Numbered from the stretch's first letter, positions 1-12,740 are shown. The stretch is 64,000 nucleotides of DNA from Acidobacteriota bacterium (GCA_003170135.1 PMZR01000125.1:35019-99018); one strand, 5' to 3'. Numbers and translations: made by a program. The notes: generated by a model not told the origin, from the letters alone.

Positions 1-1629
1 GATGCCGCCGCCGCTGCCGCCGAAGGTGGGCGCCTGCTGCACCGTTTCGAAATCGACGAGCGAACGGGTGTAGTCGAGGATCGCGGACAGTTCGAGATCC
101 CGGGCCTGTGCGAGGTCGCGCTGCGCCTGCAGCACGAAGAACGTCGTCTGCATGCCCGCGGCGAACTTCTTCTGTTCGGCCTCCAGCTTCTTCTCCTGCA
201 GCTCGCGCGAGGCGCGCGTGGATTCCACGCGCTTCTGGTTCGTCATGACCTGGCGGGCTGCGTCACGCACCTGCGTGACGACGGTCAGTTCGGCCGCCCG
301 GAGCTGCGTCTGCGCCTGGCCGTACTGCAACCGCGCGCGCACCAGGTTCGCCTCGGCGGTGCTGTTGCCGATCGGATACCCGAAGGTCAGCGCGAAGCTC
401 CACTGCGGGTAGTCGTTCTTGAGGAGCGATTTGAACATCGACGCGTAGCCCACCGCGCCGAGCTGACCGAGAAAGACCGGGTTGAGGACGTTGCTGTAGT
501 CATAGGCGAGCGCCGTGCCGCCCTGGGCCGACACGCCGTATTTCACGTTCACGTTCACGTCCGGCCTGGTCTGGTTCGCCATGTAGCGCAGCGTGATGTC
601 GTTCTCTTCGATCGTCTTCTTCTGCTGGACCAGGTCGGTGCGGGCGTCGAGCGCCTTCCGGACGGCAGCGTCCACGTCCACGGACTGCGCCTCGAAGGTC
701 GGTGAATCGGTCAGCTCGAACTTCATCTCCCAGAAGTTCGCCGTCTGCGGGTCCATGATGAGCGCCCGGAAACTGTCCTCGGCCTGCGCGACCGCCGCCT
801 GGGCGCGGATGACCGATTCCTCGCGGGAGGCGACTTCCGCCTGCGCCTGGATGATGTCGATGGGCGCCATCGTCCCGATGCGGACGCGCGCCTCGTTGTT
901 CCGCAGCGACTCGTTAGCCAGGTCGAGCGACTGCTCCTGCACCTTCAGCGACGACACGGAATAAGACAGCGTCCAGTAGGCGCTCTTGACGTTGCGGATC
1001 GTGCCGAGGACTGTCTCCCGCAACTGCACGTCCGAGATCTCGCGGTTCTTCCTGCTGATCTGCAGCTGCTGCCGCGTGTTGTCGATGCGGAAGTTGCGCA
1101 GCAGCGGCTGCGTGAACGACGCGCTCAGGCTGGAGTTGAGCCGCGGGTTGATGTTGTCGAACAGGCTGTTGCTCTTCGCGCGGGAACTGCCCCACGACAC
1201 CTGGTAGTTCCCGCCCGTCGGCAGCAATTGGTTGGCGCCGAAGTTCCACGCCAGGCTGTCGCTGGTCTGCGTGATCCCGGTGCCGCTGAAGATATTGCCG
1301 GACGGACTGTCGGCGCTGCCGTTCGACAACGACGACGTGACGTTCGGCGTCCACGCCGTCCGCACGGACGCGATGTTCAGGTCCTGGATTCTCGGGTTCA
1401 CGCGTTGGACCTGCAGGTTCAGGTTCTGCTCGAGCGCCATCTGGACCGCGTCGTCCACCGACAGCTTCTTGACGACCGGGGTGCCGGCCGCCTGCGCTGC
1501 CTGTTGGCCAGGCAGCCGGCCGCCCGTCCCGGGGGCGGACACGTCCTGGCCGAAAACGGACACCGACAGTGCCAGCAGCGCAACCGCACCCACCGCGATT
1601 CTCGCGCCCCGTGTGACCTGTTCAACCAT
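1..1629 (-). CDS. TolC-family outer membrane efflux protein (3' end cut by window edge)
   Basis: Read on minus strand from ATG at 1629: MVEQVTRGARIAVGAVALLALSVSVFGQD signal-like start, then VDDAVQMALEQNLNLQVQRV and LRETVLGTIRNVKSAYWTLSYSVSSLKVQEQSLDLANESLRNNEARVRIGTMAPIDIIQAQAEVASREE, typical of TolC/OEP repeats. Open to base 1. Confidence 0.88.
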   Translation of the reverse strand, partial: MVEQVTRGARIAVGAVALLALSVSVFGQDVSAPGTGGRLPGQQAAQAAGTPVVKKLSVDDAVQMALEQNLNLQVQRVNPRIQDLNIASVRTAWTPNVTSSLSNGSADSPSGNIFSGTGITQTSDSLAWNFGANQLLPTGGNYQVSWGSSRAKSNSLFDNINPRLNSSLSASFTQPLLRNFRIDNTRQQLQISRKNREISDVQLRETVLGTIRNVKSAYWTLSYSVSSLKVQEQSLDLANESLRNNEARVRIGTMAPIDIIQAQAEVASREESVIRAQAAVAQAEDSFRALIMDPQTANFWEMKFELTDSPTFEAQSVDVDAAVRKALDARTDLVQQKKTIEENDITLRYMANQTRPDVNVNVKYGVSAQGGTALAYDYSNVLNPVFLGQLGAVGYASMFKSLLKNDYPQWSFALTFGYPIGNSTAEANLVRARLQYGQAQTQLRAAELTVVTQVRDAARQVMTNQKRVESTRASRELQEKKLEAEQKKFAAGMQTTFFVLQAQRDLAQARDLELSAILDYTRSLVDFETVQQAPTFGGSGGGI

Positions 1630-1879
1630 TGCAGTTCTCCGATTTTCTCACCGTAGGGATCGTGCAGGGGGGCGAAAACAACAGCGATGCCAAGGGGGCG
1701 AGCGAGCCGGCCTCCTCGTTCGCTTTCAGGAAACGCGGCGCCGGCGTGCGAACGACACGTGTCCTTGTGGAATAGACGAATGGCGAGCCAGAACGGTTCT
1801 GGCTGCCGCCCGATTGTCGCGGAATTGTATACTAAGCGGTTCGCGAACGAGCCCGCCCCCTTCTCTTGCCGAGGTCCTC

Positions 1880-4327
1880 ATGACGAGAACGCCGATCCTG
1901 CCGATCGCCATCGTGCTCCTCGCGGCCACCGTCCTCGCTGCCCCGGGCCGCGATCATCGACAGGCAACAACGAAGCCAGCTCCACCGGCCACGCACGCGG
2001 CGCCGGTGCCGGCCTTCCCGCTGACCGTGGACAGCATCATGCGCGGCCCGAAGCTGGTCGGCTACGAGCCGACCGGGCTGCGATGGTCGGCCGACTCGCG
2101 CGAGCTGTACTTCGAGTGGCGCCGCCCGCAGGACGAGGAGGCCGCGACGTGGGCGGTTGCCCGCGACAAGGGGGAGCCGCGGAAGTTGACCGACGAGGAA
2201 CGGAAGAAGGTGCCCCCGGTTGGCGGCGTCTGGGACAAGGCCCACCAGCGCGTGCTCTTCGCGGAGCAGGGCGACATCATCGTCTTCGACGCGGTCGCGC
2301 GCACGCGGCAGCAGATCACGCGAACGACCGCGATCGAGATGAATCCCCGCTGGGCGAGGAACGAGACCGCCGTCGCGTTCGTGCGCGAGAACAACCTCTT
2401 CGTCGTCCCGCTCGCCACCGGCGCGATCGAGCAACTGACCGACGTGAAGCCGCGCAGCCAGGACCCGCGCGAGACCGACAGCCAGAAGTTCGTCAAGGCC
2501 GAGGAACAGAAGCTGATCGCCTACACGCGCGAGCAGGCCGAGAAGAAGAAGAAGGACGAGGAGAAGCGCAAGAAGGAGGCGCTGCCGTCCTTCGAGATCA
2601 ACGCGCCGCGGCAGGCGGTCTCGGATCTGCTGTTGTCGCCCGACAACCAGCACGTGTTCATCCTGGTCTCCGAACGCGCGGACGGCGCGAAGCCGGCCAT
2701 CGTGCCCAACTACGTCACCGAATCGGCCTATACCGAGGACATTCCGGGCCGGACGAAGGTCGGCGACGCGCAGGATCGGCGTCGCCTGGCGATGCTCAAC
2801 CTGGAGACCGGCAAGTCGGTCTGGGCGGACGGCGCCTTCGCGGGCAAGACGAAGGCGGCCGTCGCAACCTCCGGCGACGTCACGGCCGGCTCCGGTTCCG
2901 CGCCGACCGCCGGCGCGAAGGAAGTGGACCGCGACATCCGCTGGACCTCGCCGCTCGTGTCGAGCGACGGTAAGTTCGCCGTCGTCTGGGTCCGGTCCGC
3001 GGACAACAAGGACCGGTGGATTGTCGCGATCGATCCCGAATCGGGCAAGTCTCGCGTTGTCGACGCGCTCCACGACGAAGCGTGGATCAACGAGGGTGGG
3101 CCGGGCGGCTGGTTGCCCGACGATCACACGTTGTTCTTCCTGTCGGAGGCGGACGGCTGGGCGCACCTCTACACGATCGATGTCGCGCAGGCGGGCGCGA
3201 AGCCGAAGCCGTTGACGACCGGGAAATTCGAAGTCACGCGCGCCGGCCTGTCGCCCGACAAGACGCAGTTCTACCTGGTCACGTCGGAGAAACACCCGGG
3301 CGAACGCCACATCTATTCCCTGGCGCTCGACGGCGGCCCGCGCACGGCGATCACGTCGATGACGGGTTCGAGCATCGGCGAAGTGTCGCCCGACGCGGCG
3401 ACGATCGGGCTCGTCTATTCCTACAGCAACAAGCCGCCCGAGGTGTACCTGATGCCGAATACGCCCGGCGCGGCCGCCAGGCAGGTCACGACGACGCCGA
3501 CCGCCGAATGGCGGGCCGCCCGGTGGGCGGATCCGCCGGTGTTGACCTTCAAGGCGCGCGACGGCGTGGATGTCTACGCGCGGCTGTTCACGCCGGAGTT
3601 GATGGGAGCCAGGCGCGATCCGCTCGCTCCGGGAGTCGTGTTCGTGCACGGCGCGGGATACGCTCAGAACGCGCACAAGTACTGGGCCAGTTACTACCGC
3701 GAGTACATGTTCCACAACCTCCTCGCCGCTCGCGGGTATGTCGTGCTCGACGTCGACTACCGGGCGAGCTCCGGCTACGGCCGCGACTGGCGCACCGCCA
3801 TCTACCGCCACATGGGCGGCAAGGACCTGGACGACGTCATCGACGGCGCGAAGTACCTGGTGGAGAAGCAGCGGGTGAACCCGAAACGGATCGGTGTCTA
3901 TGGCGGCAGCTACGGCGGCTTCATGACGCTGATGGCGATGTTCACCTCGCCCGACACGTTCGCGGCGGGTGCCGCGCTGCGGCCGGTCACCGACTGGGCC
4001 CACTACAACCATCCCTACACGGCGAACATCCTGAACGAACCGCAGGGCGATCCGGAGGCGTACCGCCGGAGTTCGCCGATCTATTTCGCCGAGGGGTTGA
4101 AAGGGGCGCTCCTCATCTGCCATGGCCTGGTGGACACCAACGTCCACGTCCAGGATTCGATGCGCCTCGTGCAGCGGCTGATCGAATTGCGCAAGGAGCA
4201 CTGGCAGCTGGCCGTGTTCCCGGTGGAGAACCACGGCTTCGAACAGGACACGAGCTGGGCCGACGAATACCGGCGGATCCTCCAACTGTTCGAGGACAAC
4301 CTGCGGACCAAGAAGCCGGCGACGTAA
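1880..4327 (+). CDS. S9 family (prolyl oligopeptidase/DPP-IV type) serine peptidase
   Basis: N-terminal signal (MTRTPILPIAIVLLAATVLAAPG), beta-propeller, C-terminal alpha/beta hydrolase with GVYGGSYGGFMTLMAM nucleophile elbow and ENHGF His. Confidence 0.93.
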   Translation: MTRTPILPIAIVLLAATVLAAPGRDHRQATTKPAPPATHAAPVPAFPLTVDSIMRGPKLVGYEPTGLRWSADSRELYFEWRRPQDEEAATWAVARDKGEPRKLTDEERKKVPPVGGVWDKAHQRVLFAEQGDIIVFDAVARTRQQITRTTAIEMNPRWARNETAVAFVRENNLFVVPLATGAIEQLTDVKPRSQDPRETDSQKFVKAEEQKLIAYTREQAEKKKKDEEKRKKEALPSFEINAPRQAVSDLLLSPDNQHVFILVSERADGAKPAIVPNYVTESAYTEDIPGRTKVGDAQDRRRLAMLNLETGKSVWADGAFAGKTKAAVATSGDVTAGSGSAPTAGAKEVDRDIRWTSPLVSSDGKFAVVWVRSADNKDRWIVAIDPESGKSRVVDALHDEAWINEGGPGGWLPDDHTLFFLSEADGWAHLYTIDVAQAGAKPKPLTTGKFEVTRAGLSPDKTQFYLVTSEKHPGERHIYSLALDGGPRTAITSMTGSSIGEVSPDAATIGLVYSYSNKPPEVYLMPNTPGAAARQVTTTPTAEWRAARWADPPVLTFKARDGVDVYARLFTPELMGARRDPLAPGVVFVHGAGYAQNAHKYWASYYREYMFHNLLAARGYVVLDVDYRASSGYGRDWRTAIYRHMGGKDLDDVIDGAKYLVEKQRVNPKRIGVYGGSYGGFMTLMAMFTSPDTFAAGAALRPVTDWAHYNHPYTANILNEPQGDPEAYRRSSPIYFAEGLKGALLICHGLVDTNVHVQDSMRLVQRLIELRKEHWQLAVFPVENHGFEQDTSWADEYRRILQLFEDNLRTKKPAT

Positions 4328-4450
4328 CGGGAGGCTCCCGGCTTCAGGCTCCGGGCTCCTGCTGTGCCAAAGCCCAAAGACCCAAAGCCCAAAGCCGAAG
4401 GCCGAAAGCCGAGGCCGAGGCCGAAAACCTTCGTGATAGGCTGAGCAACC

Positions 4451-5053
4451 ATGGATCGCGAAACTCTCCTCGATCTGTTCCGCCGGTCGGGCGCCCTGTT
4501 GGAGGGCCATTTCCGGCTCTCGTCCGGGCTGCACAGCTCCGGTTACCTGCAGTGCGCGCTCATCCTGCAGCATCCCGCGCACGCCATGGCGCTCGGCGGG
4601 GCGCTGGCCAATCACGTGCGGGCGCTGCGGCCGGTCACCGTCCTGTCGCCCGCGCTCGGTGGTCTCATCATCGGCCACGAAGTGGCGCGGGCGCTCGGTG
4701 CCCGCGCGATCTTCGCCGAACGCCACGACGGCGTCCTCACGCTGCGCCGGGGGTTCACGCTCACCGAGACCGAGCGCGTCCTGGTGGTCGAGGATGTCGT
4801 CACCACGGGCGGGTCGACGCGCGAGACGATGCAGGTGGCGCGCGCGGCGGGCGCGCAGGTCGTCGGCGCGGCGTCGATCGTGGACCGCAGCGGCGGGACC
4901 AGTGGCCAGGCGCTCGACGTGCCGTTGTTCTCGCTGCTCGAGATCTCGTTGCCCACCTACGATCCGGACAGGTGCCCGCTCTGCGCCGACCGCATTCCGA
5001 TCGCCAAACCGGGGTCCCGCCCGGTCGTCGTCAGCGAGGAAGAACGCCGGTAG
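4451..5053 (+). CDS. pyrE: Orotate phosphoribosyltransferase
   Basis: PRTase motif VLVVEDVVTTGGSTRE; N-terminal GHFRLSSGLHSSGYLQCA. Confidence 0.93.
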   Translation: MDRETLLDLFRRSGALLEGHFRLSSGLHSSGYLQCALILQHPAHAMALGGALANHVRALRPVTVLSPALGGLIIGHEVARALGARAIFAERHDGVLTLRRGFTLTETERVLVVEDVVTTGGSTRETMQVARAAGAQVVGAASIVDRSGGTSGQALDVPLFSLLEISLPTYDPDRCPLCADRIPIAKPGSRPVVVSEEERR

Positions 5054-5086
5054 CGTGAGCGCCAGCGCGCAACGCGCGGAGAGGCA

Positions 5087-5914
5087 ATGGCAGAGGAGCG
5101 CACGCTCAAGCTGACGCTGGCCTACGACGGCACCCCGTTTGTCGGCTGGCAGCGGCAGGCCGAGGGCGTGTCCATCCAGGGCCTCGTCGAGGAGGCCCTG
5201 TCGCGCATCGAGGGCGGACCCGTCACCGTTGTCGGCGCCGGACGGACCGATGCCGGCGTGCACGCGTGCGGCCAGGCGGCAAGCGTGCGGCTGACCCGCA
5301 CGATCGATGATGCGACGCTTCGGCGCGCGCTCAACGCCATCCTGCCGCGCGAGATCCGCGTGATCGGCGTGCAGCAGGTCGAAGCTGCCTTCCACGCCCG
5401 CCACTCGGCCGCATCGAAGACATACCGCTATCAGATCGTCAACGGGCCGACCGCGACGCCCTTCGAATGGCGCTACGCCTGGCATGTGTCCGATCGCCTC
5501 GACGTCGAGCAGATGGGCCGCGCCGCCCGGTTGTTCGAGGGCGAGCACGACTTCGCCGCCTTTCGCGGGACGGGCAGCAGCGTGAAGACGACGGTGCGGC
5601 GGGTGTACCGGTCGCGCCTGTCGCCTGTCGCCGAGGGTGGATGGGCGCCCTGGGGAAATGCCCTCCAGGATCGGTCGGGCGGGCGACTCATGTACGAGGT
5701 GACCGCCACGGGATTCCTGCGTCACATGGTCCGCGCCATCGTGGGGACGCTCGTCGAGATCGGGGCGGGGCGGCGCGAGGCCGCATCCATCGAGCAGGCG
5801 CTCGGGTCGGGCCAGCGCGCCGACGCAGGTCCCACGGCGCCGGCGTGCGGCCTGTGCCTGGTGGACGTGCGCTACGGGGAGCCGGGGCGGGGCGAGGTGT
5901 CGCCCGCGGGGTGA
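5087..5914 (+). CDS. truA: tRNA pseudouridine synthase A
   Basis: LAYDGTPFVGWQRQ, GAGRTDAGVHACGQ, FLRHMVRAIVGTLVEIG. Confidence 0.96.
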   Translation: MAEERTLKLTLAYDGTPFVGWQRQAEGVSIQGLVEEALSRIEGGPVTVVGAGRTDAGVHACGQAASVRLTRTIDDATLRRALNAILPREIRVIGVQQVEAAFHARHSAASKTYRYQIVNGPTATPFEWRYAWHVSDRLDVEQMGRAARLFEGEHDFAAFRGTGSSVKTTVRRVYRSRLSPVAEGGWAPWGNALQDRSGGRLMYEVTATGFLRHMVRAIVGTLVEIGAGRREAASIEQALGSGQRADAGPTAPACGLCLVDVRYGEPGRGEVSPAG

Positions 5915-6049
5915 GTCGCGAAGCCGTGAGACCGTGGCCAGGCAAGGCGGCCGGGCTCCGGCGACCAACGCGCGGCGCCCTGCCTTGCGAGGGCCGGTCA
6001 CAGCCGGTATCATCATGAATCGCTTCCCGGGTGTTCGCGAGGATTCCGC

Positions 6050-6835
<786 letters not shown>

Positions 6836-6853
6836 CGCCCTGCCATCCACTTC

Positions 6854-7639
6854 ATGCTTCGTATCCTGAGCGCGCTCGTTCTCATCCCGGCGGTCATCTG
6901 CGCCGTCTGGTTCCTTCGCCCGTTCGAGCTGCTCGTCGTTGCCGAAGTCGTCCTCTGGCTGGCCTTCTTCGAGTACGCGCGCCTGGCCGACTCGCTCGGC
7001 GTGCGCATCCCGAAAGCGCTCGCCGGCTGTGCGGCCGCGGCCACCTGCATGGCAGTGGCGTGGCCGGGCAATTCGCTCGATGCGGTGCTCATGGCCGCGC
7101 TGCTGGCGATGGCCGCCCTGTCGGTGGCGGCCGGACGGGTGGGTGCCGACGTGCTCGCCCCGGTCGTGGCCGGGCTCTTCGCGTCGCTCTATCTCGGCCT
7201 TCCGCTCGGCGCGTTGGTGGCCGTCCGTTGGCTGGTCAGCCGCGAAGCCCTGCTGTTGCTGCTGCTGACGGTGATCGTCAGCGACACCGCGCAGTTCTAC
7301 TCCGGGTCGCTTTTCGGTCGCCATCGGCTTGCGCCCGTGATCAGTCCGAAGAAGAGCGTCGAAGGCGCGGTCGGCGGGTTCGTCGCCGGTATCGCCGTCG
7401 TCGCGGTGGTCGGCGCCTGGTGGTTGCCGCACCTGTCGCTCGGGTGGCGCGTGGGTCTGGGCGCGGTCGTCGTCGCGATGGGCATCCTCGGCGACCTGTT
7501 CGAATCGCAGATCAAGCGCAGCGCCAGCGTGAAGGACAGCTCGGCCCTGATCCCCGGACACGGGGGCGTGCTGGATCGGATCGATGCGCTGCTGTTTGCC
7601 GCGCCGGCCTACTACCTGTTCCTGCGGTACGGGCTGTGA
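6854..7639 (+). CDS. cdsA: Phosphatidate cytidylyltransferase
   Basis: Multi-TM; SDTAQFYSGSLFGRHRLAPVISPKKSVEG...GDLFESQIKRSASVKDSSALIPGHGGVLDRIDALLFAAP signature. Confidence 0.95.
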   Translation: MLRILSALVLIPAVICAVWFLRPFELLVVAEVVLWLAFFEYARLADSLGVRIPKALAGCAAAATCMAVAWPGNSLDAVLMAALLAMAALSVAAGRVGADVLAPVVAGLFASLYLGLPLGALVAVRWLVSREALLLLLLTVIVSDTAQFYSGSLFGRHRLAPVISPKKSVEGAVGGFVAGIAVVAVVGAWWLPHLSLGWRVGLGAVVVAMGILGDLFESQIKRSASVKDSSALIPGHGGVLDRIDALLFAAPAYYLFLRYGL

Positions 7640-7658
7640 GGAAGATCGGGTTCCACCA

Positions 7659-8822
7659 GTGAAACGGATCGCGATCCTCGGATCGACCGGATCGATTGGC
7701 CGCAGCGCCCTGTCGGTCGTGGAGGCGCACGCCGATCGACTGCGTGTCGTCGGTCTCGCGGCCGGCACGAACGTCGCGCTGTTCGCCGAGCAGGTCGCCC
7801 GCTTTGGCCCGGGCGCGGTCGGCCTGGCGACCGGTGACGCGCTCGACAGGCTGGGCCAGCTGTGCCGGGTGCCTGCGGTGCGCGGGGACGGATCCGAGGG
7901 ACTCGTGGCGGTGGCCACGCAGCCCGACGTGGACATCGTGCTGTGCGCGACGTCGGGCACGGCGGCGCTCGAAGCGGTGCTGGCCGCGATCGAGGCGGGG
8001 AAGACCATTGCGCTGGCCAACAAGGAAGTCCTCGTCATGGCGGGCGCCATCGTCACCGAGGCGGCGCGCCGGAAGAACGTCCTGCTGCTGCCGGTGGACA
8101 GCGAGCACAACGCGATACACCAGTGCCTCCACGGCCGCGCGCCGGGCGACGTCCGTCGCCTGATCCTGACGGCATCTGGGGGCCCGTTCCGGGGACAGTC
8201 CACCGAAGCGCTGGCCGACGTGGTCCCCGAAGATGCCCTGCGGCATCCCACGTGGCGGATGGGGCCGAAGATCACGATCGACTCGGCCACGCTCATGAAC
8301 AAGGGGCTCGAGGTGATCGAGGCCCACTGGCTGTTCGGGGTTGCGGCCCGTCAGATCGACGTCGTCATCCACCCGCAGTCGGTGGTCCACTCGATGGTGG
8401 AACTCGTTGACGGATCGGTGATCGCACAGCTCGGGGTGACGGACATGCGGCTGCCCATCCAGTACGCGTTCTCGTATCCCGAACGGTGGGCGGCTCCGCT
8501 CCCTCCGCTCGATCTGACGCGGCTGGGGCGCCTCGACTTTCAGCTGCCGGACCACGCCGGCTTCCCGTGCCTGCGCCTGGCCTACCGCGCGCTCGAGGAC
8601 GCAGCCGGCCTGCCGGTGGTCCTGAACGCGGCGAACGAGATTGCCGTCGCGACGTTTCTCGCCGGCCGCCTGGGGTTCACGGCCATTGCACGGGTCATCG
8701 AGGAGACCATGAACGCCTACCAGCCCGGCCCGGCGCGAACCCTGCATGAGGTGCGCGTGATCGACGCGTGGGCCCGCGAGTATTCCCAGGACCTCGCCCG
8801 GCGGTTAGAATTGAAGATCTGA
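7659..8822 (+). CDS. dxr: 1-deoxy-D-xylulose 5-phosphate reductoisomerase
   Basis: VKRIAILGSTGSIGRSALSVV (GTG start), ANKEVLVMAG, LPVDSEHNAIHQCL, KITIDSATLMNKGLEVIEAHWLF. Confidence 0.96.
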   Translation: MKRIAILGSTGSIGRSALSVVEAHADRLRVVGLAAGTNVALFAEQVARFGPGAVGLATGDALDRLGQLCRVPAVRGDGSEGLVAVATQPDVDIVLCATSGTAALEAVLAAIEAGKTIALANKEVLVMAGAIVTEAARRKNVLLLPVDSEHNAIHQCLHGRAPGDVRRLILTASGGPFRGQSTEALADVVPEDALRHPTWRMGPKITIDSATLMNKGLEVIEAHWLFGVAARQIDVVIHPQSVVHSMVELVDGSVIAQLGVTDMRLPIQYAFSYPERWAAPLPPLDLTRLGRLDFQLPDHAGFPCLRLAYRALEDAAGLPVVLNAANEIAVATFLAGRLGFTAIARVIEETMNAYQPGPARTLHEVRVIDAWAREYSQDLARRLELKI

Positions 8823-8832
8823 GGCAGTTCCA

Positions 8833-10143
8833 GTGTTAACAACGCTTGTGGCTTTCGTTTTCCTGCTCGGCGTGCTAATCTTCGTGCACGAGCTCGGCCA
8901 TTACATGATGGCCAAGCGGATCGGCATCCGGGTGCTCACTTTTTCCCTGGGCTTCGGTCCGAAGATCGTCGGCTTCCGCCGCGGCGACACGGAGTACTGC
9001 ATCAGTGCGGTTCCGCTGGGCGGCTACGTGAAGATGGCGGGCGAAACGTCCGAGGAACCTCTCAGCGGGCGGCCGGACGAGTTCATGTCGCGGACCAAGT
9101 GGGAGCGCTTCCAGGTGCTCATCATGGGGCCGGTGATGAACATCGCCCTCGCCATCGTGCTGACCGCCGTGGTGCTCACTTTCGGGGCGGAAGTGCCGAC
9201 GTTCGAGGACCAGTCCGCGGTGGTGGGCGCGGTTCTCGCCGGGTCGCCGGCGGCGCAGTCGGGCATCAGGCCCGGCGATCTCATCACGCAGGTCGGCGGT
9301 CGCGGGGTGGCAACCTGGGGCGACGTCTACGTGCGGGTCGGGGCGCAGCCCAACCGGGAACTGCCGATTACCGTGGTGCGCGACGGGCGGCAGCTGACGC
9401 TGGGCGTGAAGACCACCACGGAAGGCAAGTACGACGTTGGCGACATCGGCGTGCTGCCGAACGTGCACCCGCACCTGGCCGCCGTGACGCCGGACAGTCC
9501 CGCCGCGCAGGCCGGCCTGAAACCCGGGGACCTGGTCGCGGCGGTGAACGGCGAAACGATGGTCTTCCAGCGGCAGCTGGTGGCGGCCATCTCGAAGTAC
9601 CCCAACAAGCCGATCACGCTCACGATTCTGCGGGGTCGCGAGCGGCTGGATCTCCAGGCGACGCCCGGCCCCAACGGGAAGATCGGCGTCCTGACCGGGG
9701 ACGCGCTGAAGACGATCAATCCGGGTCCGCTCGGCGCCATCAAGATGAGCCTGCAGAAGAACTACGAGTTCGCGGGGCTCATCTACCAGACGCTCGGTGG
9801 CTTGTTGACGCGTGAGACGTCGCCGAGGCAGTTGATGGGGCCGGTCGCCATCGCGCAGCTCTCGGGTCAGTACGCGGAACTCGGGTGGTTGCCGTACTTC
9901 CTGCTGATGGCGTCAATCAGTCTGAACCTTGGACTGCTCAACCTGCTGCCGATCCCCGTGCTCGACGGCGGCCACATCTTCATCATGCTGCTCGAGGGCG
10001 TCGCGCGACGCGACTTCAGCACGAAGGTGAAGGAGAAGATGCTGCTGGCCGGGTTCGTGGTCCTGATGATGCTGATGGTCACCGTCATCTACAACGATCT
10101 GACCCGCATTTCGTGGATCGAGCGGCTCATGTTCTGGCGGTAA
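8833..10143 (+). CDS. rseP: RIP metalloprotease RseP (site-2 protease)
   Basis: HELGHYMMAKRIGI (HExxH), two PDZ regions, LNLLPIPVLDGGHI. Confidence 0.95.
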   Translation: MLTTLVAFVFLLGVLIFVHELGHYMMAKRIGIRVLTFSLGFGPKIVGFRRGDTEYCISAVPLGGYVKMAGETSEEPLSGRPDEFMSRTKWERFQVLIMGPVMNIALAIVLTAVVLTFGAEVPTFEDQSAVVGAVLAGSPAAQSGIRPGDLITQVGGRGVATWGDVYVRVGAQPNRELPITVVRDGRQLTLGVKTTTEGKYDVGDIGVLPNVHPHLAAVTPDSPAAQAGLKPGDLVAAVNGETMVFQRQLVAAISKYPNKPITLTILRGRERLDLQATPGPNGKIGVLTGDALKTINPGPLGAIKMSLQKNYEFAGLIYQTLGGLLTRETSPRQLMGPVAIAQLSGQYAELGWLPYFLLMASISLNLGLLNLLPIPVLDGGHIFIMLLEGVARRDFSTKVKEKMLLAGFVVLMMLMVTVIYNDLTRISWIERLMFWR

Positions 10144-10167
10144 CTCAGCAGATCAGTAGGCCGTAGT

Positions 10168-11418
<1,251 letters not shown>

Positions 11419-11739
11419 CTCAGGTTTCCTCCCGGGAAGACGCCTCGATCATATCATCCGTGCATTTTCGTGGACTGTATCCCCGACACCGACACCGGCC
11501 GCTCCGGCGTCGCGCTCGCGAAATTCGCGTCGAAGCGCTGGTTGTTCGATTGCGCAATTCGCTGATACGCATGCCTGGAGCCGTTCAGTCGGGCACGCCA
11601 AAGCGCTCGTCGGTGGCCCGCCGGTCGGCATCTTGCACGACGGCCCGTTGACGCGAAGATGTTCTGGTTTCCGGACGCCTCATCTGTTCACGTCGCCGCC
11701 AACCGGCTATCCTGAAACGAGGAAGAGGAGGTCTCCTCC

Positions 11740-12729
11740 ATGGCACTGTCTCGACTGTTCGCAGCCGTCATCGTCGCCGGCGTGCTCATCGCCGGGGTGC
11801 CCGCCCAATCGTTTGCCGCGCCCGTCCAGCGTTTCGCGGGCGACCAGCAGGCATCCATCACGAGCGCGGACATCCAGCGGCTGCAGGATGCCGTCTACGA
11901 TCTCACCGCCGACATTGCCAGGCTGCGCAACCGCGATCCGCGTCTGGCCGACCAGATGCAGGGTCAGCTGGATGAGGTGCGCGAAGAAGGCATTTACCTG
12001 AAGGTCAAGCTGAGGAAAGAGGGCAGCGTTCCGCGCACGGAGTATTGGGACCTGCGCAATCGTCTGGACGAGCTTCGCGGCCAGGTCCGCGACAGTCTCA
12101 ATCCCCAGGGTCCGCCGCCACGCGGTGCGACGAACGAGCCGCCTCCTCCGCCGACCAGGGAGATCCCCCCGTATGCGCAGCAGCGGCCGTCTGAGATGCT
12201 TCCTCCACCGCCACAGCCGACGTCGAGCAATCCGAACGAGGTGCCGGTAGGCATCGAACTGGATGTGCGGCTGCAGAACCCGCTCAGTTCGGCGACCGCG
12301 CAAGTGGAGGATCGATTCGAAGCGACGACCATGGTCGATCTGAACAACGGGAGCCGCGTGCTGATTCCGGCAGGGTCGATTGTACGGGGCGTGGTGACGT
12401 CGGTGAACAAGGCCAGCCGCGTCGACCGCAAGGGCAGCCTCACACTGAGTTTCGACCAGGTCACGATCGGCCGGCGTTCCTACCCGATCCACGCGACGGT
12501 CGACCAGGTGTTCCAGAGCGAGGGCGTTCGCGGCGAGGCGGGCAGGATCGGGGCGGGCGCCGGTGTGGGCGCGATCATCGGCGGCATTCTCGGCGGCGCG
12601 AAGGGCGCGCTGGCGGGGATCATCATCGGCGGCGGCGGCACGGTAGCCGCGACACCGGGCAAGGACGTGGAGCTTCAACCGGGCACGGTGGTGCGGATGC
12701 GGTTCGATGCGCCGCTGGTGGTGCGGTAG
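11740..12729 (+). CDS. Exported protein with coiled-coil, Pro-rich linker, beta domain and glycine-zipper segment; function unknown
   Basis: Signal-like N-terminus, coiled-coil 45-120, PPPPPTREIPP linker, GAGAGVGAIIGGILGGAKGALAGIIIGGGG. Confidence 0.75.
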   Translation: MALSRLFAAVIVAGVLIAGVPAQSFAAPVQRFAGDQQASITSADIQRLQDAVYDLTADIARLRNRDPRLADQMQGQLDEVREEGIYLKVKLRKEGSVPRTEYWDLRNRLDELRGQVRDSLNPQGPPPRGATNEPPPPPTREIPPYAQQRPSEMLPPPPQPTSSNPNEVPVGIELDVRLQNPLSSATAQVEDRFEATTMVDLNNGSRVLIPAGSIVRGVVTSVNKASRVDRKGSLTLSFDQVTIGRRSYPIHATVDQVFQSEGVRGEAGRIGAGAGVGAIIGGILGGAKGALAGIIIGGGGTVAATPGKDVELQPGTVVRMRFDAPLVVR

Positions 12730-12740
12730 GGCCGCCGTCT

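Noticed and set aside
1828-1833. TATACT as a promoter -10 for the S9 peptidase
   Set aside because: No acceptable -35 at 16-18 bp; kept out of the feature list.
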